Assembly: GCF_030316855.1 (NCBI RefSeq)
Contig: NZ_JASZYR010000004.1
Span: forward strand, 310,001-374,000
Direction of reading: 5' to 3'
Length of the DNA: 64,000 nt
Origin: Variovorax sp. J22P240
GTDB lineage: Bacteria > Pseudomonadota > Gammaproteobacteria > Burkholderiales > Burkholderiaceae_C
Position numbers and translations under genes: made by a program. The notes below the pieces were generated by a model, which did no database searches, was not told the origin of the DNA, and saw only the letters and a program-made list of their open reading frames with translations. This document shows, in pieces, positions 24,735 to 33,687 of this stretch; position 1 is the first letter of the stretch, and each line of letters starts with the position of its first letter.

Positions 24735-25847
24735 ATGGCCGAGATCCGCATCGAGAAACTGCACAAGCGCTTCAGCGATTTCGTCGCTGTACGCGATTCG
24801 ACGCTGACGCTGGAAGACGGCAAGTTCGTCGTGCTGCTCGGCCCCTCGGGCTGCGGCAAGACGACCACGCTGCGCATGCTGGCGGGCCTCGAATTCCCGA
24901 CCTCGGGCTCGATCACGCTTGCGGGCCAGGACGTGACCTACCTGCGCCCTCGCGAGCGCGACATCGCGATGGTGTTCCAGCTTTTCGCTCTCTACCCGCA
25001 CCTCGGCGTGCGCGGCAACCTGGAGTTTCCGTTGCGCAACGAGGGATTGAAGCGCGCCGAGATCGACCGGCGCGTGGCGGACGCTGCGTCGATCCTGCGC
25101 ATCGAGCATTTACTCGGCTCGCGCGTCGGCGGGCTCTCGGGCGGCGACCGGCAGCGCGTTGCGCTCGGCCGCGCTATCGTGCGACAGCCGCAGGCCTTCC
25201 TGATGGACGAGCCGCTTGGCACGCTCGATGCCGAATTCCGCGAGCTGATGTGCGTGGAATTGCGCAAGCTGCACGAGCGCCTGAAGACCACCACCGTCTT
25301 CGTCACGCACGACCAGAACGAGGCGATGGCGCTGGCCGATCACATCGTCGTGATGAACCAGGGCGACATCCTGCAGGCCGACGAGCCCGGCGCCATCTAC
25401 AACTTTCCGAGCTGCATGTTCGTGGCGCGCTTCATCGGCCGGCCGCCGATGAACTTCGTGCCCATTGCGGGCGCGGTGCGCGCGGGCGATGCGTCGGTGT
25501 CGCTGGCAGGCGCCATGGTGGACGTGCCGCGCATCGAGGCCGACTCGGCCACCGCCGTGCTCGGCGTGCGGCCGGAGCACGTCAGCGTCGGAGTGGAGGG
25601 CGGCGGGATGCCGGCCGAGGTGCGGCACGTGGAGTACTTCGGATCGCACTGGGTCGCCGACCTTGCGACCGCGGCCGGCGTGCTGAAGGCGGTGATCGAC
25701 AAGGCACAGCGCCCCGTTCCCGGCGACCGCGTTGTCATCGGCTTCCATACCGACCGGCTGGTGCTCTTCGACGCCGCCAGCGAACAACTGCTCCCCAGCG
25801 CGACGACGCGCCTGCACCTGGAGGCGAAACGCCATGGCCAGCATTGA
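24735..25847 (+). CDS. Sugar/polyol ABC transporter ATPase (MalK/UgpC type), first
   Basis: A 370-residue ATPase with Walker A GPSGCGKTTTLRML, signature LSGGDRQRVALGRAI, Walker B AFLMDEPLGTLDAEF and a C-terminal TOBE/OB domain of about 120 residues (AVLGVRPEHVSVG). The aspartate after LSGG (LSGGD rather than LSGGQ) is a mild deviation. It overlaps the second ATPase gene by 14 bases. Two different full-length ATPases in one operon suggest a heterodimeric motor, as in rhizobial glycerol (GlpS/GlpT) transporters. Confidence 0.9.
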   Translation: MAEIRIEKLHKRFSDFVAVRDSTLTLEDGKFVVLLGPSGCGKTTTLRMLAGLEFPTSGSITLAGQDVTYLRPRERDIAMVFQLFALYPHLGVRGNLEFPLRNEGLKRAEIDRRVADAASILRIEHLLGSRVGGLSGGDRQRVALGRAIVRQPQAFLMDEPLGTLDAEFRELMCVELRKLHERLKTTTVFVTHDQNEAMALADHIVVMNQGDILQADEPGAIYNFPSCMFVARFIGRPPMNFVPIAGAVRAGDASVSLAGAMVDVPRIEADSATAVLGVRPEHVSVGVEGGGMPAEVRHVEYFGSHWVADLATAAGVLKAVIDKAQRPVPGDRVVIGFHTDRLVLFDAASEQLLPSATTRLHLEAKRHGQH

Positions 25848-26847
25848 ACTTGCCGGCATCAGCCGGTCGTTCGGCGACGTCAAGGCGGTCGTGGACCTGA
25901 GCGTCAGCGTCGCTGACGGGGAGTTCGTGGTGCTGCTCGGGCCGAGTGGTGCGGGCAAGACCACCACGCTGCGGCTCATCGCCGGGCTGGAGCGGCCGGA
26001 TGCGGGCCGCATCCGCATGGACGGGCGTGACATCACCGACAGCCTGCCGGCGAGCCGTGACTGCGCCTTCGTGTTTCAGCAGTACTCGCTCTATCCGCAC
26101 CTTTCGGTGTTCGACAACCTGGCCTTCCCCTTGCGCTCGCCGCTGCGGCGCAGCGAGCCGGCCGAGGTGAAGCGCCGCGTGGAGGAAGTGGCCGCGATGT
26201 TGCACATCGAGGGCAAGCTCGCGCGGCGCGCCACGGAACTCTCCGGCGGCGAGATGCAGCGCGTGGCGATCGGCCGCGCGCTGGTGCGGCGTCCCCGGGT
26301 CTTCCTGATGGACGAGCCGCTGTCTTCCCTCGACGCGCAGCTGCGAGAGGAACTGCGCGTGGAATTGCGCCGCCTGCAGCGCAGCACCGGCGCGACCGTG
26401 ATCTACGTGACGCACGACCACGTGGAAGCCACCACCATGGCTGATCGCATCGGCATCCTCGAGGGCGGCGTGCTGCAGCAGGTGGGGACGCCCCTGGAGG
26501 TCTACGGTGATCCGCACACGCTGCCGGTGGCACAGCGCCTGGGTTCGCCGGCCATCAACGTTCTGCCCGCAGAGTGGTTCGACGGGCGCGCGCCCGTCGG
26601 CACCGCGCATGTCGCGATCCGCCCAGAGGACGTGCGCCTGTCGCCCGATGGCGAGGCGCCGGGTTTTCAGGTCATCGAGTGCTCGCTCGTCAAGCACCAG
26701 CTCGTGGCCGAGCGGCACGGCGTGGAGGTGCACGCGCGCGTGATGCTCGACGAGCCGCTCGCGCCGGGTTCCCAGGCGCGCTTCGGCTTTCCGGCCGAGC
26801 ACTGTCTTTTCTTCGACGCGGCCGGTCGCCGTATTGGAATGCCATGA
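25834..26847 (+). CDS. Sugar/polyol ABC transporter ATPase (MalK/UgpC type), second
   Basis: A 337-residue ATPase with Walker A GPSGAGKTTTLRLI, Q-loop FVFQQYSLYPHLSVFDNLAF, signature LSGGEMQRVAIGRAL, Walker B VFLMDEPLSSLDAQL and a short TOBE region (VAIRPEDVRLS). It is clearly a paralogue of the first ATPase rather than a copy. It starts inside the first ATPase gene and ends in an ATGA overlap with dhaL. The set of one receptor, two permeases and two ATPases makes a complete importer. Confidence 0.9.
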   Translation: MASIELAGISRSFGDVKAVVDLSVSVADGEFVVLLGPSGAGKTTTLRLIAGLERPDAGRIRMDGRDITDSLPASRDCAFVFQQYSLYPHLSVFDNLAFPLRSPLRRSEPAEVKRRVEEVAAMLHIEGKLARRATELSGGEMQRVAIGRALVRRPRVFLMDEPLSSLDAQLREELRVELRRLQRSTGATVIYVTHDHVEATTMADRIGILEGGVLQQVGTPLEVYGDPHTLPVAQRLGSPAINVLPAEWFDGRAPVGTAHVAIRPEDVRLSPDGEAPGFQVIECSLVKHQLVAERHGVEVHARVMLDEPLAPGSQARFGFPAEHCLFFDAAGRRIGMP

Positions 26848-27476
26848 ACACGCAACACATCATCGGGGCGCTGGAGGCGGTCCAAGCGTCGATCCTCGCC
26901 AACGAAAGCCAGATCGAATCGCTGGACCGCGCCATCGGCGACGGAGACCATTTCATCAACGTGCGCCGCGGCTGCGACGTGCTGATGGCGCTGCGCGACG
27001 AGCTGGCGCCGCTGCCGCCTGCAGCGGCCTTCGGCAAGATCGGCATCAAGCTGCTGTCCACCATCGGCGGCGCGTCCGGCCCGCTGATATCGAGCTTCTT
27101 CATCGCGATGGGCAAGAGCTTGAACGGTGTCGCGGAGCCCGATCGCCGGCAATTCGCCGCTGCCTTCGTCGCGGGCGTGGAAGCCATCAAGAGCCGCGGC
27201 AAGGCCGACCTGGGCGAGAAGACGATGCTCGATGTGCTGATCCCCGTGTCGCGGATGCTGCAGCGGCTGGCCGACGAGGGCGCGCCGCTGCCCGAGCTAT
27301 GCGAGCAGCTCACGGCCGAGGCGCACCGCAACATGCTCGCCACGCGCGACATGACGGCGACCAAGGGACGCGCGTCCTTCCTCGGCGAACGCGCGCTCGG
27401 CCATATCGACCCCGGCTCGAAGACCTGCGAAGTCGCCATCACCGCCGTGTGCGAAACGCTCAAGGAGACCGCATGA
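26844..27476 (+). CDS. dhaL: DhaL-type nucleotide-binding kinase subunit
   Basis: A 210-residue all-helical DhaL protein that would carry the ATP or ADP for phosphorylating a ketose held by DhaK. The metal-binding aspartates lie in LDRAIGDGDHF, and GGASGPLISSFF and KGRASFLGERALGHIDPGS form the nucleotide pocket. No DhaM is encoded nearby, so this is likely an ATP-dependent, not PTS-dependent, system. ATGA overlaps join it to the ATPase upstream and the DhaK downstream, tying import to phosphorylation. Confidence 0.88.
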   Translation: MNTQHIIGALEAVQASILANESQIESLDRAIGDGDHFINVRRGCDVLMALRDELAPLPPAAAFGKIGIKLLSTIGGASGPLISSFFIAMGKSLNGVAEPDRRQFAAAFVAGVEAIKSRGKADLGEKTMLDVLIPVSRMLQRLADEGAPLPELCEQLTAEAHRNMLATRDMTATKGRASFLGERALGHIDPGSKTCEVAITAVCETLKETA

Positions 27477-28456
27477 AGAAGTTTGTCAACGACGTGGACA
27501 CCATGCTGCGCGAGTCGCTCGGCGGCATGGTGGAGGCGCATCCGCAGTTGCTGCGCGTCGAGTTCGAGCCGACCTTCGTCGCGCGGCACGAAGCCGCGAC
27601 GAACAAGGTGGCGTTGATCTCCGGAGGAGGCTCGGGCCACGAGCCCTTGCATGCTGGCTTCGTTGGGCGCGGCATGCTCGACGCCGCCTGTCCCGGCCAG
27701 GTCTTCACCAGCCCGACGCCCGACCAGATGCTGGCCGCCGCGGCCGCCACCGAATCGGGCAAGGGCGTGCTCTTCATCGTGAAGAACTACGCCGGCGACG
27801 GCATGAACTTCCAGATGGCGAGCGAGATGCTGGAAATCGACAACGCCACCGTGCTTGTGAACGACGATGTGGCGGTGGAGAACTCCACCCACACTACCGG
27901 CCGCCGCGGCGTGGCCGGCACGCTGGTGGTCGAGAAGGCGGTCGGCGCCGCGGCAGAGCAGGGCGCGACGCTCGCCGAGTGCAAGCTGCTGGGCGATCGC
28001 GTGAACGCGGCGACCGCCTCGATGGGCGTGGCCTTCACGAGCTGCACGGTCCCTGCGGCGGGACGGCCGACCTTCGACATCGGCCCGGACGAGATCGAGA
28101 TCGGCGTCGGCATCCACGGCGAGCCGGGCCGGCGCCGCGCGACGCACATGCCGGCCAACGAGATCGTGCGGCTGCTGATGGATGCGATCCTCGGCGATCT
28201 GAAGCCCAAGGCGGGGCGTGAAGTGCTGTTGCACGTCAACGGCTTCGGCGGCACGCCACTGATGGAGCTGTACCTGCTGCACCACGCGGCCAGCACGCGC
28301 CTGAAGGCCGATGGGCTCGCGCCGGTGCGCTCGTTGGTCGGCAACTACACGACCTCGCTCGACATGGCGGGCGCATCGCTGACCGTGACGCTGCTCGATG
28401 ACGAGCTCAAGGCCTTGTGGGACGCGCCTGTGCACACGGCGGCCTTGCGCTGGTAG
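27473..28456 (+). CDS. dhaK: DhaK-type kinase subunit, paralogue 2
   Basis: A 327-residue DhaK protein with LISGGGSGHEPLHAGFVG, the FTSPTPDQMLAA loop, EIGVGIHGEPG containing the substrate-binding histidine, and the C-terminus WDAPVHTAALRW. It shares long identical blocks with paralogue 1 at 18931, such as the glycine-rich loop and NYAGD, but differs in the middle (MLEIDNATVLVNDDVAVENS), so the two probably handle different ketoses or different enantiomers. It is the last gene of the transporter operon and overlaps dhaL by four bases. Confidence 0.88.
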   Translation: MKKFVNDVDTMLRESLGGMVEAHPQLLRVEFEPTFVARHEAATNKVALISGGGSGHEPLHAGFVGRGMLDAACPGQVFTSPTPDQMLAAAAATESGKGVLFIVKNYAGDGMNFQMASEMLEIDNATVLVNDDVAVENSTHTTGRRGVAGTLVVEKAVGAAAEQGATLAECKLLGDRVNAATASMGVAFTSCTVPAAGRPTFDIGPDEIEIGVGIHGEPGRRRATHMPANEIVRLLMDAILGDLKPKAGREVLLHVNGFGGTPLMELYLLHHAASTRLKADGLAPVRSLVGNYTTSLDMAGASLTVTLLDDELKALWDAPVHTAALRW

Positions 28457-28544
28457 CCGAACCGGCCGTGCGGCCGCGGCCCGGCAATGTGGAGAATCGC
28501 TCCCCATTCCGATCGGCTGGACCGCCGCTGGAGCAAGGACGACC

Positions 28545-29006
28545 ATGTACTACGCCATCGTTGCCGCACTGATGCTTGTCTTTCCGCTGGCATCGATCCT
28601 TGTCGATGTCGCCATGCATCAGGCGCAGCCCGGGTGGTTCCTTGTCGGCAAGTGGTTCGTCTTCTGGGCCGTGGGCGTGCGGCTTTTCCTGGCCGGGCTG
28701 CGGCAGATGCTGCAGCCGCGGTACACGGCCGAAAAGATTCTCGGCATCGGGGGCGACGACGTCCTGCTAGTGGTCCGGGAGCTGGGCTTCGCGAACGCGG
28801 CCATCGGCATCGTGGGGATTCTCAGCATCGTTGCCACGGGATGGGTCGCCGCGGCGGCCCTTGCGGGTGGCATCTTCTATGGACTGGCTGGCATCAACCA
28901 CGCGTTGCAGGGCCATCGCAACAGGCTTGAAAACGTGGCGATGGCCTCCGACCTTTTCGCGGCGGTGGTTCTGCTCGGCTATTGCATCTGGGCAGCGACG
29001 CGATAG
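28545..29006 (+). CDS. Small four-helix membrane protein, DUF6790-like
   Basis: A 153-residue membrane protein with four predicted segments (AIVAALMLVFPLASILVDVA, FVFWAVGVRLFLAGLRQML, NAAIGIVGILSIVATGW, and a C-terminal LFAAVVLLGYCIWA). It resembles small hydrophobic proteins of the DUF6790 type; this identification is by overall look only. GGAGCAAGGA lies just before ATG 28545. It stands alone between the DhaK operon and the IclR regulator, with no clear link to either. The 88-base gap before it has a GC-rich inverted sequence but no T-run. Confidence 0.6.
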   Translation: MYYAIVAALMLVFPLASILVDVAMHQAQPGWFLVGKWFVFWAVGVRLFLAGLRQMLQPRYTAEKILGIGGDDVLLVVRELGFANAAIGIVGILSIVATGWVAAAALAGGIFYGLAGINHALQGHRNRLENVAMASDLFAAVVLLGYCIWAATR

Positions 29007-29045
29007 TCAACATCATGCGCGGAATTCGATCCGAGGCCTGAGCCC

Positions 29046-29831
29046 CTAGAGCAACCGGGAGATCTCGCTCGCCGAGGCAAGCAGCGCGGGCAGCATCGTT
29101 TCCTGCATTACCTTCGCGCTGGTGCGGTTGGCCTGGCCGCTGATATTGAGCGCGGCCACCGCACGGCCGGCGCGGTCCACGATCGGCGCGGCGATCGAGA
29201 CCAGGCCTTCTTCCAGTTCCTGGTTGACGAGGCACCAGCCTTGCCGCCGTGCCTGCACCACCTTGGCGAAGAGCGCGTCGACGTCGGTCACCGTGTGCTT
29301 GGTGAGGGCTTCGCGGTTCGATGCCGCAAGCCGCGCGTGGATCTCCTCGTCCTTGAGTTCGGCCAGCAGCAGGCGGCCCATCGACGTGCAGTACGCCGGA
29401 AGGCGCGAGCCCACACCGAGGCTGATGCTCATGATCTTGTGCGTCGGCACGCGCATCACATAGACGATATCGGTCGCTTCGAGCACGGCGGCCGAGCATG
29501 ACTCCTGCACCTTCCGTACCAGCGCTTCCATCACCGGCTCGGCGCGGTTCCAGATCGGCATCGACGAGAGGTACGCGAAGCCCAGGTCCAGGATGCGCGC
29601 CGTGAGGCTGAAGAGCCTGCCGTCGCTCTCCACGTAGCCCAGCGTCTGCAAGGTCAGCAGGATGCGGCGCGCGCCGGCGCGAGTGAGTCCGCTCGCGGCG
29701 GCGACCTCGCTGAGCGTCTGGCGCGGGGCGCTCGCGCTGAACGACCGGATCACCTGAAGCCCCCGCGCGAAGGACTGCACGTAGCTGTCGCCGGGCGAGG
29801 GTGAAACGGGGTGTGTCTCCTGAGTTGCCAT
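29046..29831 (-). CDS. pcaR: IclR-family regulator of beta-ketoadipate genes (PcaR/PcaU/PobR type)
   Basis: A 261-residue regulator with an N-terminal winged helix (TLSEVAAASGLTRAGARRIL) and an IclR effector domain (YCTSMGRLLLAEL, VNQELEEGLVSIAAPI). The opening SYVQSFARGLQVIRSF and GLTRAGARRILLTL are the pattern of PcaR/PobR activators rather than of generic IclR repressors. It is divergent from pcaIJF, and three half-sites of its expected operator lie between. AGAGGAGA precedes the ATG at 29831. It likely activates pcaIJF with 3-oxoadipate or protocatechuate as effector and controls its own expression. Confidence 0.85.
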   Translation of the reverse strand: MATQETHPVSPSPGDSYVQSFARGLQVIRSFSASAPRQTLSEVAAASGLTRAGARRILLTLQTLGYVESDGRLFSLTARILDLGFAYLSSMPIWNRAEPVMEALVRKVQESCSAAVLEATDIVYVMRVPTHKIMSISLGVGSRLPAYCTSMGRLLLAELKDEEIHARLAASNREALTKHTVTDVDALFAKVVQARRQGWCLVNQELEEGLVSIAAPIVDRAGRAVAALNISGQANRTSAKVMQETMLPALLASASEISRLL

Positions 29832-29855
29832 CGGAAGTGTTCTCCTCTAGAATTC

Positions 29856-29886
29856 ATTATACGAACAACTGTTCGGTGTGCGAACA
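29856..29886. promoter_or_regulatory. IclR-type operator with three half-sites, overlapping the regulator's promoter
   Basis: CGAACA (29862-29867), TGTTCG (29870-29875) and CGAACA (29881-29886) give two overlapping palindromes; the second reads GTTCG-N5-CGAAC. PcaU and PobR are known to bind three such repeats. On the - strand a perfect TATAAT (29861-29856) and TTCGCA (29884-29879) stand 17 bases apart, so the sites cover the regulator's own promoter. Transcription toward pcaI would run from just downstream of the third site, but its -10 is not clear. Confidence 0.72.
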
Positions 29887-29967
29887 AATCGCAGAGAGCA
29901 GTTCCAGTCGGACAATCTGCAAGCCAAGGCGTTCGGCTTTCCTTCTTCCTTCCCGGAGACAGATTTC

Positions 29968-30669
29968 ATGATCAACAAGATCGCTCGTTCGGTCGCTGAT
30001 GCCATGGCCGGCATCCAGGACGGCTCCACGGTGCTGATCGGCGGCTTCGGCACCGCCGGCATTCCCAATGAACTCATCGACGGCCTGATCGAACAGGGCG
30101 CCAAGGACCTCACCGTCGTCAACAACAACGCGGGCAATGCCGAGGTCGGACTGGCAGCGCTGCTGAAGGCTGGCCGCGTGCGCAAGATCATCTGCAGCTT
30201 TCCGCGGCAGGCGGACAGCCAGGTGTTCGACGGCCTCTATCGCTCCGGGAAGCTCGAACTCGAACTCGTGCCCCAGGGCAACCTCGCCGAGCGCATCCGC
30301 GCTGCCGGTGCCGGCATCGGCGCCTTCTTCTGCCCGACCGGCTTCGGCACGCAACTGGCGGGCGACCGCGAGACGCGCGAGATCGACGGCAAGCAGTTCG
30401 TGCTGGAGTACCCGATTCGTGGCGACATTGCGCTGATCAAGGCCGAGCAGGGCGATCGCTGGGGCAACTTGACCTATCGCAAGGCTGCGCGCAACTTCGG
30501 TCCGGTGATGGCGATGGCTGCCGATCGCACGATCGCCACCGTGCACGAGATCGTCGAGTTGGGCGAGATGGACCCCGAGACCATCGTGACGCCCGGCATC
30601 TTCGTCAACAAGATCGTGAAGATCGAGCGCGTCGCCACGCAGGCCGGCGGCTTCAAGAAGGCAGCATGA
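29968..30669 (+). CDS. pcaI: 3-oxoadipate CoA-transferase subunit A
   Basis: A 233-residue alpha subunit of a 3-oxoacid CoA-transferase, which moves CoA from succinyl-CoA to 3-oxoadipate. Typical blocks are STVLIGGFGTAGIPNELI and NNNAGNAEVGLAALL, and the C-terminal GIFVNKIVKIERV. ATG 29968 was chosen over an upstream in-frame codon within the operator region. Acetoacetate or general succinyl-CoA transferases (ScoA) are close relatives; the PcaR-like regulator and thiolase downstream favour 3-oxoadipate. It overlaps pcaJ by four bases. Confidence 0.88.
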   Translation: MINKIARSVADAMAGIQDGSTVLIGGFGTAGIPNELIDGLIEQGAKDLTVVNNNAGNAEVGLAALLKAGRVRKIICSFPRQADSQVFDGLYRSGKLELELVPQGNLAERIRAAGAGIGAFFCPTGFGTQLAGDRETREIDGKQFVLEYPIRGDIALIKAEQGDRWGNLTYRKAARNFGPVMAMAADRTIATVHEIVELGEMDPETIVTPGIFVNKIVKIERVATQAGGFKKAA

Positions 30670-31316
30670 CCATGAGCAACTACACACGCCGCACCAAGGA
30701 CCAGCTCGCAGCGCGCGTCGCGCAGGACATCTTCGACGGCGCCGTCGTCAATCTCGGCATCGGCCAGCCCACGCTGGTGGCCAACCACCTGCCGGCCGGC
30801 CGCGAAGTCATTCTGCACAGCGAGAACGGCATCCTCGGCATGGGCCCCGCGCCCGCCGAAGGACAGGAGGACTACGACCTCATCAACGCCGGCAAGCAGC
30901 CGGTCACGCTGCTTCCGGGCGGCGCGTTCTTCCACCATGCCGACAGCTTCGCGATGATGCGCGGCGGCCACCTCGACATCTGCGTGCTCGGCGCTTTCCA
31001 GGTCTCCGCCACCGGCGACCTCGCGAACTGGAGCACGGGCGAGGAAGGCGCCATCCCCGCTGTTGGCGGCGCGATGGATCTGGCCATCGGGGCCAAACAG
31101 ACCTGGGTCATGATGGATTTGCTCACCAAGAAGGGCGAGAGCAAGATCGTTGCTGAATGCACCTATCCGCTGACCGGCATCGGCTGCGTGAAGCGCGTGT
31201 ATTCGGATCTCGCGACCATCGAATGCACGCCGTCGGGGCTGAAGCTGATCGACAAGGTCGAAGGCCTCGAGCACGCCGAACTCGAAAAGCTGATCGGTCT
31301 GCCGATCGCCATCTGA
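30666..31316 (+). CDS. pcaJ: 3-oxoadipate CoA-transferase subunit B
   Basis: A 216-residue beta subunit carrying the catalytic glutamate, Glu53 in LHSENGILGMG. GIGQPTLVANHLPAG and LPGGAFFHHADSF are standard blocks. The translation start overlaps pcaI (ATGA-type coupling), and a second ATG six bases on is an alternative start. The pair accepts 3-oxoadipate, the product of maleylacetate reductase at 3346, so it serves the hydroquinone block as well as any protocatechuate pathway of the genome. Confidence 0.9.
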   Translation: MTMSNYTRRTKDQLAARVAQDIFDGAVVNLGIGQPTLVANHLPAGREVILHSENGILGMGPAPAEGQEDYDLINAGKQPVTLLPGGAFFHHADSFAMMRGGHLDICVLGAFQVSATGDLANWSTGEEGAIPAVGGAMDLAIGAKQTWVMMDLLTKKGESKIVAECTYPLTGIGCVKRVYSDLATIECTPSGLKLIDKVEGLEHAELEKLIGLPIAI

Positions 31317-31338
31317 CAACGGAACAGAGAGACACACC

Positions 31339-32544
31339 ATGACGAACCAAGCCTTCATCTGCGACGCCGTTCGCACCCCCTTCGGCCGCTACGGCGGTTC
31401 GCTCTCCAGCGTGCGCGCTGACGACCTGGGCGCAGTGCCGCTCAAGGCCCTGATGGAACGAAACAAGAATGTCGACTGGCAAGCCGTGAGCGACGTGCTC
31501 TTCGGCTGCGCCAACCAGGCGGGCGAGGACAACCGCAACGTCGCTCGCATGTCCGCGCTGCTCGCGGGCTTGCCGCTCGAAGTCGGTGGCGGCACCATCA
31601 ACCGCCTGTGCGGTTCGGGGCTGGATGCAGTCGGCACCGCGGCCCGCGCCATCAAGGCGGGCGAGTCCGGCCTGATGATCGCCGGCGGCGTCGAGAGCAT
31701 GAGCCGCGCACCCTTCGTGATGCCCAAGGCCGAAAGCGCCTTCGGCCGCGCTAACGCCGTGTACGACACCACGATCGGCTGGCGCTTCGTCAATAAGTTG
31801 ATGAAGGCTCAGTACGGCGTCGACTCGATGCCTGAGACGGCGGAGAACGTCGCGACCGACTACAAGATCGAGCGTGAGGCGCAGGACCGCATGGCGCTCG
31901 CATCGCAGCAGCGTGCAGTCGCTGCGCAGAAGTCGGGCTTCTTCGATGCGGAGATCGTGCCGGTCACCGTGGCTCAGAAGAAGGGAGATCCGATCGTGGT
32001 CTCCAAGGACGAGCATCCGCGCGACACCAGCCTGGAAGCGCTCGCCAAGCTCAAGGGCGTGGTTCGCCCCGACGGCAGCGTGACGGCCGGCAATGCCAGC
32101 GGCGTAAACGACGGCGCCGCTGCGCTGCTGCTCGCCGACGAAGCGAATGCGGCCAAGTACGGCCTCACGCCGCGTGCTCGCGTCGTGGGCATGGCGACTG
32201 CCGGCGTGCCGCCGCGCGTCATGGGCATCGGCCCGGCGCCCGCGACCGAGAAGGTGCTCAAGCTCACCGGCCTGAAGCTCGATCAGATCGACGTGATCGA
32301 ACTCAATGAAGCCTTCGCCGCCCAGGGCCTCGCCGTGCTGCGCCTGCTCGGTCTGAAGGACGACGACGCGCGCGTCAACATCAACGGCGGCGCGATCGCA
32401 CTGGGCCACCCGCTGGGCGCCAGCGGTGCGCGTCTTGCCACCACCGCCATCAACCAGCTCCACAAGGGCGGCGGCCGCTACGCGCTGTGCACGATGTGCA
32501 TCGGCGTGGGGCAGGGCATCGCGGTCATCCTCGAGCGCGTCTGA
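31339..32544 (+). CDS. pcaF: 3-oxoadipyl-CoA thiolase
   Basis: A 401-residue thiolase that splits 3-oxoadipyl-CoA into succinyl-CoA and acetyl-CoA. The catalytic triad is visible as Cys91 ([11 protein letters not shown]), His357 ([10 protein letters not shown]) and Cys387 ([10 protein letters not shown]). Length and the N-terminal [17 protein letters not shown] fit PcaF/PaaJ. It follows pcaJ by 22 bases with an AGAGAGA-type ribosome site, completing the lower beta-ketoadipate pathway in one operon. Confidence 0.92.
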   Translation: MTNQAFICDAVRTPFGRYGGSLSSVRADDLGAVPLKALMERNKNVDWQAVSDVLFGCANQAGEDNRNVARMSALLAGLPLEVGGGTINRLCGSGLDAVGTAARAIKAGESGLMIAGGVESMSRAPFVMPKAESAFGRANAVYDTTIGWRFVNKLMKAQYGVDSMPETAENVATDYKIEREAQDRMALASQQRAVAAQKSGFFDAEIVPVTVAQKKGDPIVVSKDEHPRDTSLEALAKLKGVVRPDGSVTAGNASGVNDGAAALLLADEANAAKYGLTPRARVVGMATAGVPPRVMGIGPAPATEKVLKLTGLKLDQIDVIELNEAFAAQGLAVLRLLGLKDDDARVNINGGAIALGHPLGASGARLATTAINQLHKGGGRYALCTMCIGVGQGIAVILERV

Positions 32545-32677
32545 TCGTCTGATTCCATCCGCAGGCCTGGGCGCGCGTCGCGTGTGTCCGGGCTTTGCCG
32601 CGTGTGCGTGCTTGCAGGCCGCCGCGCGCCTCCGTTTTCTTCACTCGTTCACGGGCCTCGATGCCCAAGGAAATTTC

Positions 32678-33676
32678 ATGTTCTTCAGATTGCCTTCCCA
32701 GCGTCGTCAACTCGGTGTCGCAGCGCTTGCGCTCGCGGCTGCCGCCTTGCTGCCGGTCACGGCCAGCGCGCAGCAGTTCCCGACCAAGCCGGTGCGCATC
32801 ATCACGCCGTTTCCCGTGGGTGGCGGCCCGGACGGCGTTGCACGTCTCGTCGCGGACAAGCTGTCGCGATCCTGGGGGCAACCGGTGGTGGTCGAGAACC
32901 GGCCGGGCGGCAATGGCTTCATCGCGATCGACGCGTTCAAGCGCGGCGCCAAGGACGGGCATGACCTGATCGTGCTCGACAACGTGCACCTGGCCGCGTA
33001 TCCGGCGCTGTTCAAGAAGCTGCCCTACGACGCGGGCAAGGACTTCGACACGCTGCTGCCGCTGTTCAAGACCTACTTCTTCTTCACGGTGCCGACCAAC
33101 AGCAAGTACAAGACGGTCGGTGATCTGATCGCCGACGCCAAGGCGAATCCCGGCAAGCTGAACTACGGTTCCTGGTCGGTCGGCAATCCCGTGCACCTGG
33201 GGTCGGAACTGTTCGAATCGGCCACCGGCACACAGATGGAGCACGTGATCTACAAGGAAACGACGCAGCTCTACACCTCGGTCGCCACCGGTGAACTGGC
33301 CTTCGCGCTCGGCAGCAGCGCCACGGCCGGGCCGCTGCAGCGCGCGGGCAAGGTGCGCTTCCTGGCGGTGGCTGCACCCCAGCGCGTCTCCGCGTTCCCG
33401 GACGTGCCGACGGTGGCTGAGTCGGGCGGTCCGAAGGGCTTCGAAGTCACCGGCTGGAACGCCATCGCAGCGCCCAAGGGCCTGCCGGCGGCGGTCACCG
33501 ACAAGATCAAGCGCGACATCGAGAAGGCACTCGCGGAACCGGACGTGCTGGAAAAGTTCAAGAGCTTCGGCTACGAGCCCTTCCCGCAGACGCGCGATCA
33601 GTTCAACCAGTTCGTGCAGAGCGAGACGCAGCGCTTCGGCGACGTGATCCGCAAGGCCAACGTCTCGCTCGACTAG
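32678..33676 (+). CDS. Bug/TctC-family periplasmic solute receptor
   Basis: A 332-residue receptor with signal peptide RRQLGVAALALAAAALLPV ending at TASAQQFP. The family opening FPTKPVRIITPFPVGGGPDG and ENRPGGNGFIAID follow. The start is ATG 32678 with AAGGA upstream; the longer frame has no match. It lies 133 bases downstream of pcaF; that gap is GC-rich and shows no gene or terminator. With the next gene it makes a tandem pair, probably from duplication, since signal peptides and mature starts are similar. No TctA/TctB partner is present. Confidence 0.87.
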   Translation: MFFRLPSQRRQLGVAALALAAAALLPVTASAQQFPTKPVRIITPFPVGGGPDGVARLVADKLSRSWGQPVVVENRPGGNGFIAIDAFKRGAKDGHDLIVLDNVHLAAYPALFKKLPYDAGKDFDTLLPLFKTYFFFTVPTNSKYKTVGDLIADAKANPGKLNYGSWSVGNPVHLGSELFESATGTQMEHVIYKETTQLYTSVATGELAFALGSSATAGPLQRAGKVRFLAVAAPQRVSAFPDVPTVAESGGPKGFEVTGWNAIAAPKGLPAAVTDKIKRDIEKALAEPDVLEKFKSFGYEPFPQTRDQFNQFVQSETQRFGDVIRKANVSLD

Positions 33677-33687
33677 GCGTCTTCCCA

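Noticed and set aside
28457-28500. GC-rich inverted sequence after dhaK as a terminator
   Set aside because: No T-run, and GGCC/CCGG words are frequent by chance at this base composition.
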